From an uncultured Ruminococcus sp. (GTDB lineage Bacteria; Bacillota; Clostridia; Oscillospirales; Ruminococcaceae): a stretch of 55,006 bases of DNA. Positions 17,515 to 23,645 of the stretch are shown here, piece after piece. Each line of letters starts with the position of its first letter. Position 1 is the first letter of the stretch. The notes below the pieces were generated by a model. It had not been told where the DNA came from, searched no databases, and saw nothing but the letters and a program-made list of their open reading frames with translations. The DNA lies in NCBI GenBank assembly GCA_910576995.1, contig CAJTLC010000016.1, positions 1 to 55,006 on the forward strand, in the 5' to 3' direction. Made by a program: the position numbers and the translations under genes.

Positions 17515-17556
17515 ATAGACCTGCTCCGCGCGTCTGAAAACGCAGAACAGGTCTAT
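17515..17556 (-). terminator. Hairpin terminator after sigE
   Basis: ATAGACCTG at 17515-17523 pairs with CAGGTCTAT at 17548-17556, extended by further GC pairs into the loop. It lies 16 bases past the sigE stop. The downstream T-tract on the minus strand is weak, so it may be an imperfect terminator. Confidence 0.6.
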
Positions 17557-17571
17557 AGGAAGAATTCGCAG

Positions 17572-18270
17572 TCAGCACATACTTTCAAGTTTGTGTCTGA
17601 GTTTTTTGATTATCTTTTTTTCGAGCCGGGATATGTAAGACTGCGATATACCGATGATCTCCGCAACCTCTTTCTGCGTTTTTTCCTTGCCGTCGTTAAG
17701 CCCGAAACGCATTTCCATGATCTCTTTCTCACGTCCGCCAAGTTCTGCAACGGCGTTTCGGATAAGTTCCCGTTCGGCTTCGGTCTCGATACCTCGATTT
17801 ACAACGTCCTCCTCCGTACCGAGAACGTCGGAAAGGAGCAGTTCGTTTCCGTCGTAGTCGATATTCAGCGGCTCGTCTATTGAAAGATCGTTGCGGTACT
17901 GCGAAGATTTACGCAGAAACATCAGAATTTCGTTTTCTATGCACCTTGAAGCGTAGGTTGCAAATTTGATGTTTTTCGCAGGCGAAAAGGTGTTTACGGC
18001 TTTTATAAGTCCGATAGAACCTATGGAAACAAGATCTTCGATGCCTATTCCCGTTGATTCGAATTTTTTGGCGATATAAACAACCAGACGAAGATTATGT
18101 ACTATCAGTTTTTTACGCGCTTCCGGGTCTTTTTCGACGAGACCGACGAAAACTATCTCTTCCTCCTGACGGGAAAGAGGCGGCGGAAGCGTATCCGAAC
18201 CGTTGACGTAAAAAACGTCGTTTCCCAGTATTTTTTTCAGTCCTGAAATAATTTTTTCAAACAGCTTCAT
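17572..18270 (-). CDS. sigE: Pro-sigma-E, mother-cell sporulation sigma factor
   Basis: The 232-residue protein matches sigma-E closely. It has a basic amphipathic N-terminal pro-sequence (MKLFEKIISGLKKILG), then the processing-site region 'DVFYVNGSDTLPPPLS'. Region 2 contains 'NLRLVVYIAKKFESTGIGIE' and 'FATYASRCIENEI'. Region 4 ends in 'ISQSYISRLEKKIIKKLR'. SpoIIGA removes the pro-sequence in the mother cell once the forespore signals through SpoIIR; active sigma-E then runs the early mother-cell programme. The gene follows spoIIGA by 20 bases with AAAGGAG before the start. Unlike the Bacillus cluster, no sigG follows; recJ is next. Confidence 0.96.
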   Translation of the reverse strand: MKLFEKIISGLKKILGNDVFYVNGSDTLPPPLSRQEEEIVFVGLVEKDPEARKKLIVHNLRLVVYIAKKFESTGIGIEDLVSIGSIGLIKAVNTFSPAKNIKFATYASRCIENEILMFLRKSSQYRNDLSIDEPLNIDYDGNELLLSDVLGTEEDVVNRGIETEAERELIRNAVAELGGREKEIMEMRFGLNDGKEKTQKEVAEIIGISQSYISRLEKKIIKKLRHKLESMC

Positions 18271-18290
18271 GTTATTCTCCTTTAGATAAA

Positions 18291-19106
18291 TTATATATTC
18301 AACAGCTTAGGGTTGAAAACAGCCCTGCCATTATTTTCGCCGAGTCCTATCATGACGTCGACAGATTTTTTATTGCCGTTTGCCGTATTGACGATAATAG
18401 CTTCATCAGGGCGAAAAACAGGCATTACATCGCTGTTCGATACGGTCGAAAACGGTATCAGCCGAAATCCTGTCCTGAGATCGCCTGCGGAGATATTCTC
18501 GAAATCGCTGTCGAGATCTTTTTTTCCGCAGATTATAACGGGCAGTCCGGAAAAAAGATCGGTCAGGAAGTTTCCGCTGTCAGCCGCCGCGTTCAGCGTA
18601 AAAATCTTCCCGTGCGTTCTGATTATCAGTTTAAACGGCCCGTCGTCGGACGATTTATCAGTAAATCTGCGGAAAATACAGACCGCTCCGTAAAGCGAGG
18701 CGGTTGAAACGACTAAGATAACGAGTGAAAAATCTATGTAAAAATACGAATTTGAAAAGTGAATAAACTGCGGTTTCAGCCAAGAATACACGGCGTATAT
18801 ACCGCCTGCGAGAATGAAGTTGGCGGAGAAGAAAGCCGCTGTATTTTTCAGCAGACGATCGACGCCGTGAATCCCGAAAGCAGCGATGACGACGGTGAAA
18901 GCGGCAGCAAATTTTATGGCGAGATTCACGAACAGGGGGATGGGCGGCGCGAGAATAAGCAAAGAATATATGCTCCCGTAAAAAGACGCCGCGATACATC
19001 GCAGAGTTTTGACGGGAGAGCGCGTGAATTTGGCGGTTATCCGCAGCAGGAAATAGTTTACATAAACATTTAATATTATCAATACATCGATATAAACGGT
19101 TTGCAT
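18291..19106 (-). CDS. spoIIGA: SpoIIGA, sigma-E processing peptidase
   Basis: The 271-residue protein begins with 'MQTVYIDVLIILNVYVNYFL', the typical SpoIIGA opening, and has about five N-terminal membrane helices (residues 1-145). The C-terminal cytoplasmic half is an aspartic-protease-like domain with the catalytic 'ADSGNFL' and a later 'IGLGE'. SpoIIGA sits in the septum and cleaves pro-sigma-E after activation by SpoIIR. The start at 19106 has AAGGAG upstream, a -10 element at 19137-19142 and a Spo0A-like box at 19164-19170. It forms a two-gene operon with sigE. Confidence 0.95.
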   Translation of the reverse strand: MQTVYIDVLIILNVYVNYFLLRITAKFTRSPVKTLRCIAASFYGSIYSLLILAPPIPLFVNLAIKFAAAFTVVIAAFGIHGVDRLLKNTAAFFSANFILAGGIYAVYSWLKPQFIHFSNSYFYIDFSLVILVVSTASLYGAVCIFRRFTDKSSDDGPFKLIIRTHGKIFTLNAAADSGNFLTDLFSGLPVIICGKKDLDSDFENISAGDLRTGFRLIPFSTVSNSDVMPVFRPDEAIIVNTANGNKKSVDVMIGLGENNGRAVFNPKLLNI

Positions 19107-19136
19107 GGCAAGCTCCTTGATTTGGGGTATGTACTA

Positions 19137-19170
19137 ATTATATCCTGCGGAAGCCGCAAAAAATGTCGAA
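19137..19170 (-). promoter_or_regulatory. Putative Spo0A-controlled promoter of spoIIGA-sigE
   Basis: Reading the minus strand, a TATAAT -10 (complement of 19137-19142) lies 21 bases from TTCGACA (complement of 19164-19170), an exact core of the Spo0A box (TGTCGAA on the plus strand). No standard -35 at 17 bases is visible. B. subtilis spoIIG uses the same arrangement: sigma-A with an extended spacer and 0A boxes near -35. Assignment is inference from motif and spacing. Confidence 0.55.
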
Positions 19171-19189
19171 ATCCGTATGGCAAAAAGAA

Positions 19190-19221
19190 AAACGCTTCGA
19201 GTTAAAAAACTCAAAGCGTTT
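19190..19221 (-). terminator. Terminator of the DEAD-box helicase transcript
   Basis: AAACGCTTCGAGTT at 19190-19203 pairs with AACTCAAAGCGTTT at 19208-19221; on the minus strand the single mismatch becomes a U-G pair. The minus strand continues with TTTCTTTTTG. It lies beyond the small membrane-peptide gene, with a repeat element in between. Confidence 0.75.
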
Positions 19222-19222
19222 A

Positions 19223-19373
19223 GAACTTGTGTTCATAGGGAAGATGTGCGGATTTTCGAACATAATTTTGTCGGTGACAAGGAAAAATTTCGCATGAATA
19301 CTAAAGAATTTTTGACGCAGTCAGCGGCAAAATTTGCCGAAAAGACGTGCAGCTTATCCATGAACACAAGTTT
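19223..19373. repeat. Family-I short inverted-repeat element, copy A
   Basis: AACTTGTGTTCAT at 19224-19236 is exactly inverted at 19360-19372, bounding about 150 bases. The core (near 19311-19345) contains TTTTTGACGCAGTCAGCGGC followed by AAAATTTGCCGAAAA. This core recurs, inverted and diverged, at about 30375-30425. The left half resembles 50924-51000. It carries no gene and looks like a non-autonomous MITE-type repeat. Confidence 0.7.
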
Positions 19374-19384
19374 TGATACTGTTC

Positions 19385-19486
19385 TTATCTGAGGAATGGC
19401 AGAATAATTACGCCAGCGAGCATAATACCTGCTATGACGAGGACTGCTATCCTCATCCACATTTTCTTTTCGGGTTTGCCGCTCAT
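19385..19486 (-). CDS. 33-residue single-pass membrane peptide
   Basis: Reading the minus strand from ATG 19486 gives 33 residues and a stop at 19385-19387. AGAGGTGAG lies six bases upstream of the start, and the gene begins 14 bases after the DEAD-box helicase stop. The peptide has a hydrophilic basic start (MSGKPEKKMWMR), one hydrophobic helix (IAVLVIAGIMLAGVIILPF) and a final Arg. The layout resembles small Firmicute membrane proteins such as the DUF4044/Prli42 type, but I cannot confirm the family. A longer reading frame over the same bases (minus, from 19496) lacks such features and runs into the repeat element. The coding call rests on the ribosome binding site, position and composition. 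Confidence 0.6.
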   Translation of the reverse strand: MSGKPEKKMWMRIAVLVIAGIMLAGVIILPFLR

Positions 19487-19499
19487 AACATCTCACCTC

Positions 19500-21242
19500 T
19501 TAGTGTCTTTTCTTACTGCGTTTTTTTCTGTCCGGAATATAATCCCCGAAAATATCAGTCTTTTTGCGATTTCCGTAAGCTGATTTTCTGCGGTCGGGCT
19601 TGCCTTTTTTTGCTCCGAAATTATAGCCGTCGTTTCTTCTGCGCGGCTTTTCTGCGGAGGGATCGCCCTTGTAAAGCTTCACATCGACTTTATGACCGTT
19701 TATCTTCATGGGATTCGTGCTGTCGATAATGTAATCATATTCGGCTTCCGGAACTTCTACCGTCGTATGATTATCATAAATATCGATCTTGCCGAAATCC
19801 TGCCCCGACATTCCTGTAGCGTCAACAAGCGCGCCGAGAATAAAGTTGGGAGCGATCTTTTTGCTTCTGCCGATACTGAGATCGATCCTAACGGTTTTCG
19901 CGCCTCTCCTGTTTCCCTTTTTCAGAGGCTTGGGCATATCGAATTCGGGAAGAGCCGCTATTTCCTTTTCAAGTCTTGCATTAACAAGACGCGCGGCAGC
20001 TTCGCGGTAATCTATGCCGTTTTCCGCAAGTTTGTCGAGCATATCGTAAATATCGGCGGAAGCTTTCGGCATCTCGGTTATCTCCCGGATCAGCGCGTCC
20101 TTTTTGATATTGATGATATCTTGTTTATCCGGAAGCGGCAGTTCGGTTATTTTAGCCTTTGTATACCGCGCGATATCCTTTAGATCGTACTGCTGGCGGC
20201 GACTTGTGATAAGCGTGTAGGCAGTTCCGGCGCGTCCTGCACGTCCGGTACGACCTATGCGGTGAATGTAGTATTCGTTATCCTGCGGAAGATCGTAGTT
20301 GAAAACCGCGTCTATTCCGCTTACATCGATACCTCGTGCGGCAACATCCGTGGCGACGAGTACGGACGTTATCTTCGCCTTGAACGAATTCATCACCTGA
20401 GTGCGCTGAGCCTGCTTCATATCACCGTGAAGTCCAGCCGCCTGAATACCGCTTTTTGCGAGTTCTTCGGTAAGTTCGTCAACCATTTTTTTGGTATTGC
20501 AGAAAACCATGGCGGATTCCGGGGAATAAGCCGCAAGAAGAAGTTTCAGAGCGTCGGTTTTACGTCCCATTGCGCACATGAAATAGTACTGATCTATAAG
20601 TTCCACCGTTTTCTGCGAAGATTTAATTTTAACGTTTACGGGGTCGCGCTGATATTTTTCGGTTATAGCGAGAATTTCGGGCGGCATGGTAGCTGAAAAA
20701 AGGACGGTCTGTCTTTCTTCGGGAACGTCCGAAAGGATAGATTCAATATCTTCGCGGAATCCCATATTCAGCATTTCGTCGGCTTCGTCGAGAATAACCG
20801 TCTGAAGCTTGTCCAGTTTTAGCGTTCGCCGTCTGATGTGATCCATAACTCTTCCGGGAGTGCCGATAACGATATTCGCGCCGCGTTTCAGTTCCATTAT
20901 CTGACGTTCCATGCTTGCGCCGCCGTAAACCGCGGATGTTTTTACGATCTTCTTATATTTTGCGAATTTTTTGATTTCTTCGCAAGCCTGCATAGCAAGT
21001 TCGCGTGTGGGGCAGAGAATAAGCACCGTTACCGCCCTTTTGTTTTCGTCGGTAATGCTTTCAACTGCCGGAATGCCGAATGCAGCCGTTTTGCCCGTAC
21101 CTGTATTGGAACGTCCTACGACGTCTCTTCCATCCATAAGCAGGGGAATGCTTTCCTGTTGAATTTCGGTAGTTTCGGAGAAGCCAAGTTCTTCCGTGGC
21201 AATAAGTATCTCCTTTGATAAATTCAGTTCGTTAAATTGCAT
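19500..21242 (-). CDS. DEAD-box RNA helicase with DbpA-type RNA-binding domain
   Basis: The 580-residue protein has all core motifs: Q motif region, Walker A 'SNTGTGKTAAF', 'PTRELAMQ', 'TPGRVMDH', 'DEADEMLNMGF', 'SAT', 'ARGID' and 'HRIGRTGRAGR'. A C-terminal DbpA/CsdA RNA-binding domain (about 455-535, 'IDLSIGRSKKIAPNFILGAL') and a basic Arg/Lys tail follow. This is the DeaD/CshA group, ATP-dependent RNA unwinding enzymes of ribosome assembly, mRNA decay and cold adaptation. The start at 21242 has AAAGGA upstream and its own promoter at 21292-21320. The small membrane peptide downstream is probably co-transcribed. Confidence 0.94.
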   Translation of the reverse strand: MQFNELNLSKEILIATEELGFSETTEIQQESIPLLMDGRDVVGRSNTGTGKTAAFGIPAVESITDENKRAVTVLILCPTRELAMQACEEIKKFAKYKKIVKTSAVYGGASMERQIMELKRGANIVIGTPGRVMDHIRRRTLKLDKLQTVILDEADEMLNMGFREDIESILSDVPEERQTVLFSATMPPEILAITEKYQRDPVNVKIKSSQKTVELIDQYYFMCAMGRKTDALKLLLAAYSPESAMVFCNTKKMVDELTEELAKSGIQAAGLHGDMKQAQRTQVMNSFKAKITSVLVATDVAARGIDVSGIDAVFNYDLPQDNEYYIHRIGRTGRAGRAGTAYTLITSRRQQYDLKDIARYTKAKITELPLPDKQDIINIKKDALIREITEMPKASADIYDMLDKLAENGIDYREAAARLVNARLEKEIAALPEFDMPKPLKKGNRRGAKTVRIDLSIGRSKKIAPNFILGALVDATGMSGQDFGKIDIYDNHTTVEVPEAEYDYIIDSTNPMKINGHKVDVKLYKGDPSAEKPRRRNDGYNFGAKKGKPDRRKSAYGNRKKTDIFGDYIPDRKKRSKKRH

Positions 21243-21291
21243 AATTATCCTTTCTGTTCTATACTATTACATTTTCTAACGTCATAATAAC

Positions 21292-21320
21292 ATGATAGCA
21301 CAAATTTGGCAAAAGGTCAA
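21292..21320 (-). promoter_or_regulatory. Sigma-A promoter of the DEAD-box helicase
   Basis: Minus strand TTGACC (complement of 21315-21320), 17 bases, TATCAT (complement of 21292-21297). It lies about 50 bases before the start codon and is back-to-back with the tcdA promoter. Confidence 0.7.
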
Positions 21321-21327
21321 GAAAAAC

Positions 21328-21356
21328 TTGAAAATATAGTTTTTATGTGGTATAAT
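21328..21356 (+). promoter_or_regulatory. Sigma-A promoter of tcdA
   Basis: TTGAAA at 21328-21333, a 17-base spacer, and TATAAT at 21351-21356, about 22 bases before the tcdA start codon. Confidence 0.75.
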
Positions 21357-21378
21357 TGCAAGGATAGGAGTGATAGGA

Positions 21379-22092
21379 ATGGAGGAAAAATTTTCAAGAA
21401 CTGAACTTCTTCTGGGCGGTGAAGCTATGGAAAGGCTGCGCGATTCGAGAGTAGCCGTGTTCGGGGTAGGCGGAGTAGGCGGATATGCGGTTGAAGCCCT
21501 CGCACGTTCGGGAGTAGGCGCGCTTGATCTGATAGATAACGACGTGGTAAGTGTTTCGAATATAAACCGTCAGATAATCGCGCTTGACAGCACGGTTGGA
21601 ATGTATAAGACGGAAGCGGCAAAGGCGCGTATTGCCGATATTAATCCGCAGTGCAAAGTTACGGCGCACAATATTTTTTTCATGCCCGAAACGGCTGAAC
21701 TTATTGATTTTTCGCTTTATGATTACGTTATCGACGCTATCGATACCGTGACGGGGAAGATAGAGATAATAATGCGGGCGAAATCGGCTGGGGTTCCCGT
21801 TATAAGTTCGATGGGAGCAGGGAATAAGCTTGATCCCACGCGGTTTAAGGTCGCCGATATTTACAAAACGTCGGTGTGTCCGCTGGCAAGGGTGATGCGC
21901 CGTGAAATGAAGAAGCGCGGCGTAAAAGATCTGAAAGTCGTATATTCCGAAGAAGAAGCCTTAAAACCGCAAAACAGCGACATATCGCAGCCGTCGGGAA
22001 AGCCTGTCCCCGGTTCAAACGCATTCGTTCCGTCAGCGGCAGGTCTTATAATTGCAGGCGAGGTGATTAAAGATCTGGCATTTTACGGATGA
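21379..22092 (+). CDS. tcdA: tRNA threonylcarbamoyladenosine dehydratase (TcdA), ThiF/E1-like
   Basis: The protein has 237 residues. I chose ATG 21379, with AGGAG eight bases upstream, over the GTG at 21370. It has the adenylating Rossmann core 'VFGVGGVGGYAVEALARSGV', 'DNDVVSVSNINRQ', 'DAIDTVTGK' and the Cys-bearing 'SVCPLARVMRREM'. The length matches TcdA (CsdL) rather than ThiF or MoeB. TcdA uses ATP to cyclise t6A37 of ANN-decoding tRNAs to ct6A. It has its own promoter and is followed by a separate promoter for the cysteine-synthase gene. Confidence 0.9.
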   Translation: MEEKFSRTELLLGGEAMERLRDSRVAVFGVGGVGGYAVEALARSGVGALDLIDNDVVSVSNINRQIIALDSTVGMYKTEAAKARIADINPQCKVTAHNIFFMPETAELIDFSLYDYVIDAIDTVTGKIEIIMRAKSAGVPVISSMGAGNKLDPTRFKVADIYKTSVCPLARVMRREMKKRGVKDLKVVYSEEEALKPQNSDISQPSGKPVPGSNAFVPSAAGLIIAGEVIKDLAFYG

Positions 22093-22109
22093 CCGTTTGT
22101 ACAAAGCTA

Positions 22110-22138
22110 TTGCATTTTTGGGAGATTTGTAATATAAT
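22110..22138 (+). promoter_or_regulatory. Sigma-A promoter of the cysteine-synthase-like gene
   Basis: TTGCAT at 22110-22115, a 17-base spacer, and TATAAT at 22133-22138, 36 bases before the start codon at 22174. Confidence 0.65.
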
Positions 22139-22173
22139 GATATAGAAATATTTTTAGAGGAGAAATCAGTAGA

Positions 22174-23103
22174 ATGGTATATAATAATATAATCGAAGCA
22201 ATGGGACATACGCCGATGATAAGGCTGAATAAGATTGTTAAGCCCGGAAGCGCGGAGGTGCTTGTAAAATTCGAGGGGCTGAACGTCGGCGGCTCTATCA
22301 AGACCAGAACGGCTTTCAACATGATACGCCATGCCGAATCGGAGGGCAAGATCAATAAAGATACGATAATCGTCGAGCCTACAAGCGGAAATCAGGGAAT
22401 AGGACTCGCGCTGGTGGGCGCGGTCAGAGGCTATAAAACGATAATTATCATGCCCGATTCCGTAAGCGAAGAACGCCGCAAGCTTGTTCGTCATTACGGC
22501 GCGGAGGTCATGCTTATCCATGACGACGGCGATATCGGAAGATGCATACAGGAATGCCTCGATACCGCTCTCAGAATGGCGGAGGAAAATGAAAACGTAT
22601 TTGTGCCGCAGCAGTTTGCCAATGTAAATAATATATATGCTCATAAATATCACACGGCTCTTGAAATATTGGAGCAGACGGCAGGCAGAATAGACGGCTT
22701 CTGTTCGGGAATCGGCACAGGCGGAACAATCACCGGAATCGGAGAAACGCTGAAATCGCAGTATCCAGACATGGTGATATGGGCGGTAGAACCAGAAAAT
22801 GCGGCTATTCTTGCGGGCGGAAATATTGGTACGCATTTGCAGATGGGCATAGGCGACGGAATAATTCCCGATATTCTTAATCAGAACATATATGATGACA
22901 TATATATAGTCACCGACGACGAGGCGATTCAGACTGCAAGAGATCTTGCGAGCAAAGAGGGGATCATGTGCGGTATTTCCAGCGGAACTAATGTTGCGGC
23001 GGCATTAAAGCTTGCCGAGAAACTGGGAGAGGGAAAAACAGTCGTGACGATTCTTCCCGATACTGCGGAAAGATATTTCTCCACGCCTTTATTTGATGAG
23101 TAA
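22174..23103 (+). CDS. PLP-dependent cysteine synthase family protein (CysK-like, divergent active site)
   Basis: The 309-residue protein is a fold-type II PLP enzyme, aligning over its whole length with O-acetylserine sulfhydrylase: 'GHTPMIRLNKI', 'EPTSGNQGIGLAL', 'FCSGIGTGGTITGIGE', 'CGISSGTN', with the PLP lysine in 'GGSIKTRTAF'. It differs from canonical CysK at two functional spots: the lysine motif is SIKTR instead of S(V)KDR, and the substrate loop reads TSGNQ instead of TSGNT. The reaction may still be cysteine synthesis from O-acetylserine and sulfide, but another acyl-serine or phosphoserine donor is possible. It is monocistronic or paired with the unknown gene 23 bases downstream. 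Confidence 0.85.
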   Translation: MVYNNIIEAMGHTPMIRLNKIVKPGSAEVLVKFEGLNVGGSIKTRTAFNMIRHAESEGKINKDTIIVEPTSGNQGIGLALVGAVRGYKTIIIMPDSVSEERRKLVRHYGAEVMLIHDDGDIGRCIQECLDTALRMAEENENVFVPQQFANVNNIYAHKYHTALEILEQTAGRIDGFCSGIGTGGTITGIGETLKSQYPDMVIWAVEPENAAILAGGNIGTHLQMGIGDGIIPDILNQNIYDDIYIVTDDEAIQTARDLASKEGIMCGISSGTNVAAALKLAEKLGEGKTVVTILPDTAERYFSTPLFDE

Positions 23104-23126
23104 TCAGAATGTGGAGGTAATAAATT

Positions 23127-23570
23127 ATGCTGTCTAAACCAAATATTGGTTGGTCTGTATTTACATTAGGGGAGTTTCAAACGGAAGTCAGTTATTTGGT
23201 GGATATACCTTTTGATTGGCTGAGGGCTTGTATAAGCGGACTTAAATACAATATTCCCTTTTCTTTTTTTCTTGAAGAAGAAGGCAGCAATTGTATAGTA
23301 ACAGCATACTGGGATTATACACACATTATTATACAAAATGAAGATGTCACGCTGAAAACTATTAAAGACGCTGACTGGCTTGATTTATCATATATGCTTC
23401 TGGTTGACATAAAGAGATATTTTGATGACTGGGTAAATTGGTATGCTTTTGAACAAACTGAGTCGGATTTTTTACGAAGAAGAATTGAATTAAAAGAATT
23501 GATTGAAGAAACAGAACAGATTTTATATATCACAGCGAAGAAGCAGCAAAAATCCTTTGCTGAATTATAA
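23127..23570 (+). CDS. Protein of unknown function, 147 residues
   Basis: I do not recognise the family. It has a clear ribosome binding site (TGGAGG) before ATG 23127, and a strong terminator follows the stop. The sequence is acidic and rich in aromatic residues, with Trp at 9, 31 and elsewhere. The pattern suggests strands in the first 80 residues ('CIVTAYWDYTHIIIQNEDV') and helices at the end ('SDFLRRRIELKELIEETEQI'). There are no membrane helices, signal peptide or Cys motif. More AT-rich codons than the flanking genes hint at later acquisition. The compact alpha/beta acidic composition resembles immunity-type proteins, but no toxin gene is adjacent. Confidence 0.65.
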   Translation: MLSKPNIGWSVFTLGEFQTEVSYLVDIPFDWLRACISGLKYNIPFSFFLEEEGSNCIVTAYWDYTHIIIQNEDVTLKTIKDADWLDLSYMLLVDIKRYFDDWVNWYAFEQTESDFLRRRIELKELIEETEQILYITAKKQQKSFAEL

Positions 23571-23577
23571 TAAGCAG

Positions 23578-23611
23578 TTAGCCCCGACGAATTATAATTC
23601 ATCGGGGCTAA
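23578..23611. terminator. Strong bidirectional terminator between convergent genes
   Basis: TTAGCCCCGA(C)GAATT and its complement form a stem of about 16 pairs with one mismatch, ending in TAAAATTTTT on the plus strand and TAACTGCTTATT on the minus. It separates the unknown plus-strand gene from the minus-strand GH9 gene. Confidence 0.85.
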
Positions 23612-23645
23612 AATTTTTAGGCAATACCGTTAATTGAATGCAATT

